Shown here: one piece after another, positions 46,566 to 58,291 of the stretch
How positions within the stretch are numbered: position 1 is the stretch's first letter
Layout: every line of letters begins with the position of its first letter
The notes under the pieces: model-generated
Told to the model about the DNA's origin: nothing
Databases searched by the model: none
Seen by the model: the letters and a program-made list of their open reading frames with translations, nothing else
Position numbers and translations under genes: made by a program
DNA from: Angiostrongylus vasorum
Lineage: Eukaryota; Nematoda; Chromadorea; Rhabditida; Metastrongylidae
Length of the DNA: 64,000 nucleotides
Direction of reading: 5' to 3'
Assembly (NCBI GenBank): GCA_018806985.1
Contig: JADANN010000355.1
Span: 901,477-965,476 of the forward strand

Positions 46566-48633
46566 TTAGACGATGGTGTTGTTACATAGAACACCTGAGA
46601 CACAGGTGGTGTTACACTTGCCACATGGTGGGCCCGCCTCGTATATTGGAATCCCAAGTTTGACATGCCTAAATCACGTGAGAATTGAACGTTTCAAGAA
46701 CTCTGTGTGATCGGATAACTTACGGTTCTCCATATCGGCAAACGAAAGACTTAAAGGGAGTACCGGACGAATTGCATATTTGGTAAGCGCATCCGATTTT
46801 GGTCGTTCCTCCATTTATCAGCTGGAAATGTTTGAACTCGTCATATCAGTAGTATGAATTCTCATCTGTATTAAAACACGCTAGCAGTTATAGAATAGAA
46901 GGAAGCCGAGGGTACGCTTGAACTTCATTGGCAGCCGATGGAGAGCTGATATAACGCACTCCAGTGTCCTCTCTCGCTATTCGTCCTGAGAAATCCTGAA
47001 GAAATATCGCCGCAACTAACCTGGAGGCTCGGTATTTTTGAGGTGTCGTTTTCCGACGGTGTTAGATTGACGAGAGAACTATTCCCTGTCTTTATAGTTG
47101 CGTACCAATTAAAGACAGCCTAAAAAATCTAGCGCTAGGATTTCTACAGCCGAATACATCTAATTTAATCATTTAGACCAAAATCGTGCAGAAATTTTCA
47201 CATAGTACAAATACTGTTATTGCTATTACTATTATTACCATTAAAATTGATTACTTCGGTCACTAATTATCATTATTAACTACAACTATAATTATTTCAA
47301 AACCGACTTCCCTTTAACCTCGGTATGACTAATCAATATGTACCCTTTCTTTGATAAGCTTACACGTGGTTGATAAATATATTTATTTCCGGCTAGCGTT
47401 TCCGCGTCTTCGTCTTCATCAAGGGATGATCGGATTCGATGGTCCACGCTTGTTATTCGTCCCGATGCGGCGTTTTCGCCTTCGTGTCGAGTCAGATCTT
47501 CCTCAGTCTTCGTCCCATTCTGTTCCTCAGGAATAAACAAGCTACTATCACCAGACAATCACAACTGTCCACCATTAGCATCTTGTATGAGAGGGCATCA
47601 CTGAGTGAATATGCCTCATTCGAGAAGATGGCCCGTTGAGGAAGCTCTAACTCAACACGAAGGCCAAAACACCGCATCGAGACGAACATCAAGCGTGGTC
47701 CATCGACTCGGGGTCATCGGCTCCGATGAAAACGAAGACGTCGAAACGTTAGCCGAAAACAAACATATTTATCAACCTCGTTTAAGCTTACCAAAGAAAG
47801 ATTACTATAGTTATTATTATTCGTATTCGAAATAGCCGTTCCTGCTTTTCTTGTCTGCAAATTTTTGTTGAGGGCCGAAACTAGTGCTGCATATTTCACT
47901 CACACGAAAAACAAGGTCGTCCAGTGGCAATTTCCACTTGGCCTTGTTTGCTTCTGTGATCCTTTCCTCATTAAAAGTGTAGTTGTTGCTTCCTGTATAG
48001 TTGAAATCTGGATGGCTTTCAGTCAGGCACAACGTGGCAATGTTGTATGCAGATCTCTCTAACTCACAGTCGTATGTCTATAAAACCATGTCGAAATGTT
48101 ATTCGTCTCTTTGATTAAATGAGTGCATCGAAAAACTGTTCATTACCAGAAGGCTCATGTTGTCGGAAGTGGGGGAACGTTTTATTAGGAAAACGTCCAA
48201 GTTGGAGGTAGACTCTAAAGAACAATCACTACTTAGAAACGCACATTCTGTAATGGCAATCACCTGGACAGACAAGAATCATCGCTTCTTCAAAGAAATT
48301 CTATACTCATACCAACCTCAGAGCATTGTGTCGCCATAAAGAGTCATTTCTCAAAGATTCATTCATGTTTGTCTGATCACCGCAATCCGGAATTTCAACT
48401 GTAAAAAGCAGAATTTTTGCAAAGGGCCAAACTACAAGGACAGCTAAGGTAAGCGATCAAATACGAAACTGTGTACAGAAAACCACCTTCATAATATTTT
48501 TTCTCAGGGTTGGTGGCTTGGCATGCCTAAAATGATTTAATAGATTTCTTTAGGTTGATGTTGAAGTTCTGTTGCTGAACACTGTTAGACGTACCGCAGC
48601 GAAAATGAGAAGAACGACGATGGTGCTCATCAT
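46566..48633 (-). CDS. Divergent ASP-like CAP-domain secreted protein gene, copy 1 (seven exons, damaged)
   Basis: CAP/SCP superfamily gene (activation-associated secreted / venom-allergen-like proteins, secreted by parasitic nematodes). Exons: 48595-48633 (signal peptide MMSTIVVLLIFAA), 48317-48398 (DCGDQTNMNESLR, HNALR), 48147-48214, 47904-48077 (YDCELERSAYNIATLCL), 47021-47119 (NWYATIKTGN), 46724-46821 (TTKIGCAYQIC, FVCRYGE) and 46566-46668 (GIPIYEAGPPCGKCNTTC, stop 46566-46568). The order HNALR, YDCELE.SA, W, TTKIGCA, C-rich tail is that of nematode ASPs. The usual HFTQMVW motif is replaced by IPSLQLIN, so it is divergent. Damage: exon 3 carries one base too many, in a five-base C run (48171-48175), and exon 1/2 phases do not join as drawn. 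A TATA-like box lies at 48664-48670, 31 bp before the ATG. A foldback sits inside intron 4. Probably a pseudogene, or carries sequence errors. Confidence 0.75.
47282..47832. mobile_element. Foldback element inside ASP intron 4, copy 1
   Basis: Left arm begins ATTTCAAAACCGACTTCCC; arms pair through AAGCTTACACGTGGTTGATA / TATCAACCTCGTTTAAGCTT and GGCTAGCGTTTCCGCGTC / GACGTCGAAACGTTAGCC. It lies fully within the intron 47120-47903 of the ASP-like gene, so it does not break an exon. Short frames here are shadows of the arms. Confidence 0.8.
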
Positions 48634-48779
48634 TGTCGAATGATCTTCCGTTGAATTGTACAATTTTATATGGATTCTGGCAGGATTTTTTATGTCGTTC
48701 GTGCAATGCATTTCCGTGTCATCCATGTACTGTCTGTTACGAGCTGATGACACGATCATAAAAACCCAACTCGCACTTT

Positions 48780-49490
48780 TGACGTCATTTCCGCCCTTAT
48801 TAGTTATTGATTTTATTAATTCAAACTAATGAATCAACGCGAATTCAACTCATAGCTTTTATAGAAATGATCATGAACCAAACGTTCGACATCAGCCCTG
48901 TCCAGTGACCGTTCCTAGCGCCATGTGTCAGATATGTAAGTAAACATCTCTATGTTATCGCTTTTTATTTAATGCTTATTCCTTTTTAACGGCACGTTTA
49001 TCACAAGCACCGAGATACTTCGAGCCGTACTCGGACTCAACAAGTCTCATGTCCTTACGAGATCGGGAAATTGTCGCCGGCCTTATCTGGAACCTTCTCC
49101 ATCACTTCAGCCCAACTTGGAACATGCACAGCTATCCCACGACTCCAGAAGGAATCGACTCGACTAGCACTTAAGACATTCATAATAAAGACCAAAAAAT
49201 CCTCAAGCAGCAGTGAAACCCATATGGAAACTATTAGAAAGTCATTATAGATGATGGATTAGAGAAATTAAAACGAGTGGACGGAGTGCTGGCATTAGAG
49301 CATGAGATAGGAAGATGGGTCGGCTAAAATTAAAAAGAACGTGGTCACTCAAACTGCAAAGGAAACTGACGTTTCCATTCAAATGCTGGTGGAAGAGCAA
49401 TGTGTCGTTGACCATGACGAAGAGTACAACGACATGGTAAAGAGTTGCCAACGTTTTTCGTGTGCAGTAAGTTTTGACAGCTTTTCATTT
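48780..49490. other. Upstream flank of the ASP-like gene, no features recognised
   Basis: Follows the TATA-like box at 48664 on the upstream side. Only short frames; duplicated at 61838-62548. Confidence 0.45.
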
Positions 49491-50189
49491 TTGGAAAACT
49501 GTTTGAAAATTGGCAACCTCAGCTGGGTTTCGAACTCGCGACTACCCTTTCTGGGGTCCTAGATGCTATCCACCCACCAACCATGGCGCTTGCTTTGACC
49601 TTAGCAAGTTTCTTGATTGTGACCGTATTTCACTTAACACCCCGTCATGTAAGAAGGATTAGGCGCTTAGTAAAAGTTGGACGTTGCAGATCTATTGGGA
49701 GATACTGATCTAATACCGAAAAAAACAATGGTCAACAACTGCTTGCATTAATTAGTCGTTGATACCTCCATCATCAAAAATCCCATAACATATTGCTTCG
49801 CATAAAAAACTCATTGTGCGATACGAGTTTTTCGCTTTTCAATTGCTACTGTTCAACGATATCGAACGACCATTTCGGAATTTGGTCACTGTTTAGTATA
49901 GTGAAAAAAAATGTTGTACTGAAAAAAGGCACCTCACCAAACGATTTATTGGACCGAACTCTTTCTCCACTTTTTCTCTGAAATGAAGCGGTACCGACTT
50001 TTTCGATTTCACAGACGATGAGTGTGTGACACCTCATACTGTTGGGATAAGTAGAAAAGAACCACTTACTTCAAATCAAGACGGCTCCATAGAGATGTCA
50101 CTTTCCCACCCGATTATTGATTAATAAAATATGTTTTTATTGATTTTCTTTTATTTGCTGCCTATTATTATTTTTCACCGCTGGGTATG

Positions 50190-50440
50190 ATGTGAAATAC
50201 AACCACTATGATGCTTAGATATTTGCAAAACTAGGATCACACGACACATCGAACCGCGATAACCCGTTCCGGGGGACTCATGTGCTACACACGGCACCAC
50301 TGATGTCCTTGCTTTGGTTTTCTCTCTGCCAATTTTCCACCTAATGCTTCTATTAGCAATCATCCCATCAACGGTATTGATCTGGGGAGCACAAGTCGGC
50401 ATTAAACTCAGTAAGCTGGGGCCGTAGTCGAAATCACAAT
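50190..50440 (-). repeat. SINE-B, unit 1
   Basis: ATGATGCTTAGATATTTGCAA through ACACGGCACCACTGATGTCC to GGTATTGATCTGGGGAGC. Confidence 0.6.
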
Positions 50441-50734
50441 GTTAACTTTTTTTTATTATTTTGTTCTATTTTTTTATTGTCATTTATTTTATTTTTTATG
50501 TCATTATTTGAGAAAGAGCTCATAATGATGGCATTGTCAAAATTAGATTTTAGTTTTTCAGGAATTTTCGCTTATCTCTTCCTCAGAGTTCTCACACATC
50601 ATATCCAGTGGTGGAAAATAATAATAGGCAGCAAATAAAACAAAAAATAGTAAAAACATATTTTATTAATTAATAATCAGGTGGGAAAAGAGACATCTCT
50701 ATGGAGCTGTCTTGATCTGAGTCACGTCGTAAGT

Positions 50735-50875
50735 GGTTGCTGTCCTCCCAGACAATTTTTGCTAAAAATCTGTCGACCCCGGATGGATGAAAGACCTGAT
50801 GGATCATGGGCGTGGGGATCAATTCCACACGTGCGTTGCAAGGTTCTTCCGAACACTGCGCCACACGGCGCCCTT
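50735..50875 (-). repeat. SINE-A promoter half, unit 1
   Basis: TCCTCCCAGACAATTTTTGC through ACTGCGCCACACGGCGCCC; the 3' half is missing. Confidence 0.6.
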
Positions 50876-50989
50876 CTTTAACTGAGTATTCGTAATTAAT
50901 ATGGAAACCCAGGGATGCAACCCGTTCAGTAAACCCTCAGTAACCACAGAAAAGCACCGGAAGCCCATGACACTGTTCGTTGGTAAAAA

Positions 50990-51240
50990 ACACTGTACTT
51001 TTTTCATTGAAAAGCTAATACCACATAGTTATTCGACTAACGGTTGGACGTCACCGTCTTTTTCATAGCATATCATCGAGAAGATTAAGAGGATGTGGAT
51101 CATCGAGGCGGATGATCGGCTCTGAGGAAGACGAATAGGTCGAAACGTCAGCCGAATAAAGATGTATGAACCTCGTGTTAGCTCATCAATGAACTAAGGT
51201 ATATCGATCGCTTTTACTGAGGTTAAATAAAGGTTAGTTT
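50990..51240. repeat. Foldback-family half element
   Basis: Right-arm part of the family seen at 33318-33769: CTGAGGAAGACGAATAGGTC then GAAACGTCAGCCGAATAAA, ending GAGGTTAAATAAAGG. The left arm is only vaguely recognisable. Confidence 0.55.
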
Positions 51241-51249
51241 ACCCACAAA

Positions 51250-52620
51250 ATATTTTATAGTATAAAATAACGGTAAAATATAGATTCCGAAATAAAACGT
51301 AACATTACATGGGTTTCAAAAAATCGAGAAGAGTAAAAAAAAACGCAGTGAAAGGTATAGTTCTTGTGGAATTCAATGTTCCAAGAGATGGAAATGACTA
51401 GTAAGAAACCTAAGGTGGTGGATACAATTGGCAGAACATCACACAACTCACTCTTACTAAGGAATTGCAAACAGCAAAAAAAGGAACTGAAAGAAGCGCC
51501 ACTACCGACCGTGTACGAAAGGAAATAAAAAAGAAATAAGTGGAAAACACGAACCCAAAGGTTTGTTCCATAAATGCATTCCGAATAAGGACGATATGGA
51601 TAGTACGGAAAAAAACAGCACTGCTCATCTCTGGCGCCTCTTGTGATCAACGACTTGCTCAGTGAATACTGAAGAATACTGGGACCTGAATACGATTGCT
51701 ACAAATGGCAAAAGCTATAAGATGACGTCAGATAGCAGTCCTAAAATGAGGACGATTTTGCCGATGTGGAACACTTAACTTAAGTTACTAAATAATTCTT
51801 CTACAAGTCATACCTCGAGAAACAATCCCATAAGCATTACCTTCTAATGGTTCGCCATTTAGCTCGCGATAAGATTCTCTGGGACATGAATCCAGAGAAG
51901 AGTTCTTGGGCGAAGAGAGTGTGAACATCGGCATCTAGTGGCCTCGAGAACAAAGAAAACAAGAAAAAAGATACCTAAAATCTGCGTTAAAAAATAATCT
52001 GAATGAATATGGATAACAACGAACCGATGATGATGATGGCATTAGATTGTTACATGCTTTAGTACAAAACTTAATGACAAAACCGTACTGCCACAACTTA
52101 CAAGAGCTGTGGATAACAGAACCAACGGTGGAGGACGAGTATCTGCAGTACGTCCTGATCTGTAACAAGGTATTAAAACAGTTATCCAGTACTTAAAAAG
52201 CAAGTTCTGAAAGAAGCCAAAGGTTTCCTTACAGAGTTGGGCACAAAGCTACCAAGAAACATGTAGCAAATACAAGAAACAACTCCAGAACCTGTTCTTA
52301 GGATTCAAATCGGCTTCGCAAAGACAAGTTTGCAACCAAAGAAACTATAGGCATGAGAGTAAATGTTACTAATCGATAAAGAAACGCATTTCCAGATAAT
52401 CAATAGAGAAATCTGTCTAAGGCCAGCAACCCTAACCAGCAACGCAGCGGATCGGAGGCCAGGACGGTTGCGAAATCCAGGCGACCGGCCAGCGGCTTCC
52501 AGAGACTGCTGCTGCTAGGCCGCAACCGTCTTCGAGCCTTTGCATTTCGCTTCGTGGAGCGACTGCTCATTTGAATCGTTCCGTTCATAGTAATGGCTTC
52601 TAGAGAAGTTCAAATAACTG
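51250..52620. other. Unclassified region with a GC-rich end
   Basis: Spacer between the duplication units. 51250-52390 is A-rich on the plus strand with no convincing frame. 52430-52570 is distinctly GC-rich, and the minus strand has a basic 62-residue frame (MNGTIQMSSRSTKRNAKARR) that I cannot assign. Confidence 0.3.
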
Positions 52621-52941
52621 TATTGTTAAATCTATGAGATCGGACAAAATAAGGAATCTGAGGAGTTTATTCGGTCCGCATTAGGAATTTGTGGAAAAGG
52701 TTCTGCATTTTTTGCGGCAATAGCAATTTCCGAAGCTCTTATATTAGACGACATACTGTAATGGGCCCATCGAGAATCATGAAGGGCATTCCTTATTCGC
52801 CTTCAAGTTTATCGTTCGAAAGTTTTTTCTTTTTTTTGTTTGGATTGCTCAGCTTACGCCAGATTGTTATACAGCCTTTGTTCAGCTATTCGAGTTTATT
52901 AATTCATTAGCCGAGTAAATTTTCTGTAAGGAGCGGATAGA

Positions 52942-53205
52942 ATGGTGCTAGTGATACTAGTCACTACGAGCACGGTGCTGGTTCGATCCCGCGCCCGTGC
53001 CTCACGAAGTCTTCCATCCTTCCGGGGTCGGGAAATTGGTACCACACATGTCTGGGAGGATCGCAGCACTGGCTCGGTATATGGGTAGGCCACCGCAAGT
53101 CATCGTAAAAGCTAGATATGCATTCAACCATCTCCAGCGATGCTGAGTGAGGTCGAATGCATGGCACATCCCTCAGGAATGCGGAAGTAACGCCGAGAGC
53201 TTTAG
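52942..53205 (+). repeat. SINE-A, diverged promoter
   Basis: CACGGTGCTGGTTCGATCCC carries a canonical box B; the body from GGTCGGGAAATTGGTACCAC is intact. Confidence 0.65.
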
Positions 53206-53254
53206 AGCTCGAATAGCGATTTCTCATTTGTAGTCAGCATTACAACTTGAAGTG

Positions 53255-53490
53255 ATTACTTAGAAATACAACCACAAGGATGCTGAGATATGAGCAAAAC
53301 TAGGAATCTTAGGTGAGCTTCGAACCCGCGCTTGTCCTTTCCGGAGGCTTATGTGCTCTCCACCACACCAACCGAGTCCATCGCTATACCTTCAGCCAAC
53401 TTTCTACTCTAACGCTGTCAAGAGCAATTAGCCATCAACGGGAATGATCTGGAGAGCACAAGTCGGCATTGAACCCAGTTAAGCTGATGT
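53255..53490 (-). repeat. SINE-B
   Basis: AAGGATGCTGAGATATGAGC, AGGTGAGCTTCGAACCCGC (box B complement), GGGAATGATCTGGAGAGC. Confidence 0.6.
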
Positions 53491-53617
53491 AGTTACAGAG
53501 TTACACATTGATCATTTAGACTTCCTATATGGGTATAATTGAACAATTAGCAAGATCACGCTTATGTGAAACTCGTATGTGAGACATTCAAAGGAGGATT
53601 TCTCTTCACTACAAGTG

Positions 53618-53880
53618 GCACGTGTAGAGCAATGGTTATAGCTATTCTATAGTAGACACGTGGTAATTGGTTCGATCCCATATCCCGGGCTAGCATGCCT
53701 TCCAATTCTGCGCGATCGGCAAATTGATACCAAATTTGTCTGGGAGGATAGCAACACCGACTTCATCGATCGGTGGGATACGACATGTCACTATATAGAC
53801 TTTATGTGCATTCAGTCACCTCTAACGAGTGCTTGGTGAAGTCAAGTGCATGACGATTGATCAACGCCGAAAACTTAAGC
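53618..53880 (+). repeat. SINE-A, diverged
   Basis: GCACGTGTAGAGCAATGG box A-like and ATTGGTTCGATCCC box B, ending GATTGATCAACGCCGAAAAC. Confidence 0.6.
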
Positions 53881-53924
53881 TATTGCTCATATAAGTGACA
53901 GTCACATATCAACTGAACACTTTG

Positions 53925-54375
53925 AGGAAAGGGTAATAACGAGGTTCGATCCCGATGCAGATACCAGCGGTCCGGAGTTTTGCCAATATCTCCGCGTCTT
54001 TGTGGTTGTATTACGCATAGTACCCTGCCGTGAAAAAATTGTAGTCGGAATCGGCAGAAAATAGAAAGTAAGCATTGTGATTTCAACTACACCCTCAGCT
54101 TAACTGGCTTCGATGCCAATGTGGGCTCTCCAGATCAATCCCGTTGACGGGTGATTGCTGATGGGACTGATCGATAGAACTAGGTGAGAGAGAGGCGAAG
54201 CAAAGGACTCGTATGGTGTGGTGGTGAACGCGTTAGCCTCGAAAAGGGTAATAACGCATTCCTTCCCCACCGCAGACACTTGCGGTCCGGCGTTTTGCAA
54301 ATATCTCAGCATCATTGTGGTTGTACGTCGCATAATACTCTGCAGTAAAAATTGTAGTAGGCAGAAAATAATGGT
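53925..54375 (+). repeat. SINE-B: tail fragment then full copy
   Basis: Tail copy 53925-54075 with GAGGTTCGATCCCGATGC, then a full copy 54085-54375 (CGTATGGTGTGGTGGTGAAC, AATATCTCAGCATCATTG, GGCAGAAAATAA). Same arrangement as 11300-11735. Confidence 0.65.
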
Positions 54376-54559
54376 ATGCGAAGACCGTTGTGGACAATAA
54401 ATGCGAGGAAAAGAAATTGAATGCAACAAGTGCAGGAAACCGCACAGTAGATGTGATGGGTCTTGTAAAAATGAAACCGGCAGTTGCAAAACAGTAATCC
54501 TTCACGTAGCAATTCCCAAGACCGACTTTCTGTTAGCCTCGACATTGATTGATAATTCG

Positions 54560-56690
54560 ATGTTTTTCTTCAATAAGCACGCACGAGGTTGTTGTTATAG
54601 AGTTTATTAGGATACAACAGCTGCGTTTCGGCGGTTTCGCCTGCTTCAGAGCCTGGAAAGGGCAAATTGAGATGCGATCTACTCAGCCAAACACTTTCAT
54701 AACCCTGGCAGATGAAACTTGAGAAAATAAATTTGCATTCGCATAAGAAACAGCTTCATTTAAACACCTACCGTTTATTCGTTGTGAGTACTTCAGTTAG
54801 TTAGTGGATAGCAGCCACACAGAGTAATACATGGGCGAGGACTGTGCCTCTGCCAGGTCATCGGATCAGCCTGAGGTATGGCGCTAGGTCACGCGTGATG
54901 ACAACACACTCCCTCCTTGCGGTTCGTTTTGGAATTTTTTGGAATTGGTCCAAAACGCTTCAAGAGTTTTATGCGCTGGTGTTTTCGATTCCTACGTGAG
55001 GATAGTGACTCCTCCTTCAAAATCTTCTCCGTTGTGTTCCCACATCCTATGCGCGCCTAGTGGAGTGTTTTGTTTTAATTTAGATTTACCGACTAGGTGT
55101 TCTTTTATGCGGACGTAGAGCGGTCTACCCGTTTCGCCAACGTATTCGTCCCCGCATGCTTTACAAGAGATCAGATTAACTGTACCCGAACTTATGCAAT
55201 CACCGTCTCTACCGTTAGGGACAAATTATGCAGTTTTTCGTTGTAAATAGACGGTCATATAGAGCGGTTGCTAACTAGCTGGTGTCTTAGAGTGTTCGAT
55301 GGTATTTGTACCAGTCTTACGGAATTTCTCTAGACCGGCCCTTTATTAAGCAACGTTTTATGGCTGCACTTATTTCGTTTGAAACAAAGGGCAAGAGGAA
55401 AGGAGCCTTGTTTTCGCTAGAATTATCGTTCTGGGGGCGTGGTTTTTCCTTTATCCCTACGCCGAGAAACTACGGTTTCGTAACCATTTGAAATGACTAT
55501 TTGACGCGCCAGTTTCGAGAATTTTTCTTTCTGCTCTCTACCTGTGCTCACGTTGGTAGCAGTACGAAACATATTTTTTATAAGTGCCCTTTTGGTGTTT
55601 GAGGGATGAGACGAGAGGTAGTGAACCAATATATTCTTACTACTTGCCTTTCGACACCATTTTGTGAAGTGGCCGTGTTCGGATAGGTTAATTTGAACGT
55701 TTAGGAATGGAAGCCAGTTTTCTTTCGGTTTCTCACGGGTGAATTCTATGTACTCTGACTGTTCGTTCAATAACTCGAAGTATTTGTCATCTCCTCTTGT
55801 GTGGAGCAGATGACAAAACAATCATCTATATACCTACAGCAGAGTAATGGCCTGAGATCGATTACTTGTACTTCCACCTTAGACATAAAGGCAACGGCAA
55901 AGGTTGGTGCCAGTCGCTGTCCCATTGCGAATCCTCTAATTTGTGCGGAATATTTCCCCGACTATCTGAAGATCGAGCAGTTTAGGCGCACCTTTAGGAG
56001 GGCCATGAGCTGCTGATTAGAGAGACCATACATTTTTATTACTCCTTCGAGTTGTTCAAGAAACTCGCAGATGGCTTGCTTTGAGAAGTCATTCTCATTC
56101 GACACGTTAGTGTAAAGGACGGTAACGTCGAGGGACTGTATAACCTACACGCTTTTGTGACTCTCGTTACGCAGATGATCTAAGAACATTTGTGTATTAG
56201 CGAGATGGACTGGTATGTGCTTCAGCAACTGGATGAGAATTAGGTTTATAAGTCAAGAGATTATATCGGTAAGCCCCCTCTGCGCAACTGATGGTGGTCT
56301 AACCTTGAAAGTGGAGAAGTCGGTAGACCGCAGATCATCAGAGGATACTACCTTATGAGTTTTGGTAAGCAAGTATAAGACGGGACACGTTGGTAATTCG
56401 ATGTTGAGATGCGAAACATCTGATGGTTTTAAACCTGCCTCGCTTGCCACTTTGACCCATTCGTTGCTAAGTTTTCGATACTGACCTTTCAAGAAAACGA
56501 TGGATGTTTAAAAGAAGCTGTTTCTTATGCGGATACAAATTTATGTGTAAACCATATCGGCTCGTCTTATGAAAATGTTTGACTGAGTAGATTGGATGTC
56601 AATTTGACCTTTCCAGACTCTGAAAAAAAGCTAAACCGCCAAAACATCACCTACTGTGTGCTGATAAATTCCGTAATATCAACCTCATGG
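54560..56690 (-). mobile_element. Penelope-like element between the duplication units
   Basis: Reverse-strand PLE: eroded GIY-YIG (54900-55300, revcomp of GCGGACGTAGAGCGG region), RT thumb at 55423-55821 (ENWLPFLNVQINLS, NMFRTATNVSTGREQKE), palm at 55821-56250 and N-terminal part at 56253-56492 (QYRKLSNEWVKVASEAGLKP, CPVLYLLTKTHKV). The 3' terminus at 54600-54780 reappears inverted at 56500-56690, so both ends carry inverted copies of the terminal module. The right end lies inside segmental-duplication unit 2. Confidence 0.8.
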
Positions 56691-56742
56691 TTACTTATTG
56701 AAGAAAAACAGTGAATTACCATGTGTTTCTTATGTTACTGTT

Positions 56743-57020
56743 ACGGGCGTGTGTGACGCAGTGGTTAGAGGCACCACTGCGACACACACGTGGAATCGAT
56801 CCCTGCGCCCCATGACCCACCAAGCCTTCCATCCCTGGGTCGGCAAATCGGTATCAGACTCGTATGGGAGGTTAGTATCACAGGCTCGGTACATCGGTAG
56901 GCCAGCGCGAGTCATTGTAAATGTTAGATATGCATTCAACCACCTCCAGACGATACTAATGAAGTGCAATGCATTGCGCATCCCTCAGGGATTGATCAAC
57001 GCCGAGAGCTTTTTTATCTT
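56743..57020 (+). repeat. SINE-A in duplication unit 2
   Basis: Duplicate of 43631-43911, differing by one C in the CCCCTGCG run and few substitutions. Confidence 0.78.
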
Positions 57021-57170
57021 AGGTTATTCATGTTTTTTTTTCGCATACGATGCTCATCGTTGTTATGAAATCACTTTGCTTCTATTCCTTGGATCTGCGA
57101 AAACGTTATTGATTTGTGAGTGTATCCTCTAAGGCACTCGTACGTTATGATCGATAAATCGATTTCTTAA

Positions 57171-57424
57171 AAGGATAGAGGAAAAAGCTCTCGGTATTGA
57201 TCAATCCCCTGAGGGATGCGCCATGCATTCGACCTTATTAAGCATCGTTTAGAGGTGATTGGATGCATATCTGGCCTTTACAATGACTCGCGGTGGCCCC
57301 CCATAGAAGTCTGGTACCAATTTACCGGCCCCGGAGGGATAGAAGGCTTGGCGGGGCAGGCGGGCGGGAATCGATTCCACATGTGTGTTGCAGGGCGTCT
57401 CCGACCACTACGCCACACGCGCCC
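57171..57424 (-). repeat. SINE-A in duplication unit 2, reverse
   Basis: Duplicate of 44060-44312 with the same internal deletion and one extra C. Confidence 0.7.
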
Positions 57425-57654
57425 TTCTAAAACGATAAATAAGGATATTCAGTATAATGATTGAATTCGGTGGAATTAAGATACGACTGGGCGAGAAAGA
57501 GCGAGTGGAAACAGAAGTAGAAAGTCCATGGAGGTCATTTAGAGGTCATCCATACGTACCTGAAGGCAGCTGCACCTTCCAACAAGCATATCCAAGCTCG
57601 TGGTGAGAGTCGTGGTTATGCTGTAGGATGAGCTTACTTACTTGGAAGCTTGGA

Positions 57655-58040
57655 TGGCTCATCTTCACTGATTGTGCGGGTCCGAACATGATTTCCATTT
57701 TTTTCGGAGTTTTGCTGGTGTATCCATTGTGCTTTCCTGGAGTCCATAGGTCAACCTAGTCAAGATCTGCCCCCAGGTCGTCACCACCATTGGCAATCGC
57801 CGGTGATCTTGTGGATCAGAGGGAGATTTGCCACCATGCGACTACTCTGATACTATGGCGGTGGTGGATCTTGGTACTGCTTTACTCTTATTTAAGCTTC
57901 TTGATGAAAAACGACGGTCTCCTTCTTCAGCTTGGAGGCCCTGCAGGTAGGATGAATCCTCCCGCTGTACATCGCAGCCCGACACTCAGGAGCATCTCCC
58001 AGCAGCGATGAAGAGGTAAACTGTTGGTGGGATAGGATGA
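57655..58040 (+). repeat. Repeat C, unit 2
   Basis: Duplicate of 44545-44930, with one extra A near 57910. Confidence 0.65.
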
Positions 58041-58291
58041 GCACGCATAAGAAATACCGAATTGCATCCGATATTAGTGGCAAATTATTTTTTTCTCATT
58101 CGTAAGCTAACGGGAAGTCGTTATAGAACTTTTATTTGGCCGACGTCTATGCTGGTCGAGTGTCCACAACCGTTCTTTCTTTCAATTAAGGTCTTCGTAG
58201 TTGCATTAGATCCAGTCCCGTAGATAAGAGCACTAATTAATTGAAGTGAATTCACTAGGCAAGCAATGATATGGCAATATCATGAGCTGAT

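Larger units (their letters stand above)
43347..50948 (+). repeat. Segmental duplication, unit 1
   Basis: Direct repeat of 56409-64000 with an offset of 13112, then 13058, then about 13052 bp. It contains a PLE edge, two SINE-A copies, repeat C, an ASP remnant, an ASP-like gene, a foldback and SINE-B copies. Differences are scattered substitutions, homopolymer length changes, a 53-bp segment absent here near 43489, and a 55-bp intron present here (46669-46723). The left edge abuts the foldback ending at 43333. Confidence 0.95.

Noticed and set aside
46900..46995. Possible extra ASP exon starting after TTCTTCAG (SGRIARED frame or the GHWSALYQ frame)
   Set aside because: It would leave a 25-bp intron or lack a usable donor, whereas joining 47021 directly to 46821 is phase-correct.
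47292..47835. Several 60-90-residue frames on both strands
   Set aside because: They lie in the arms of a foldback element and recur in its duplicate and relatives.
51255..51650. 131-residue minus-strand Phe/Tyr-rich frame
   Set aside because: Composition is what A-rich non-coding DNA gives in antisense; no domain or splice support.
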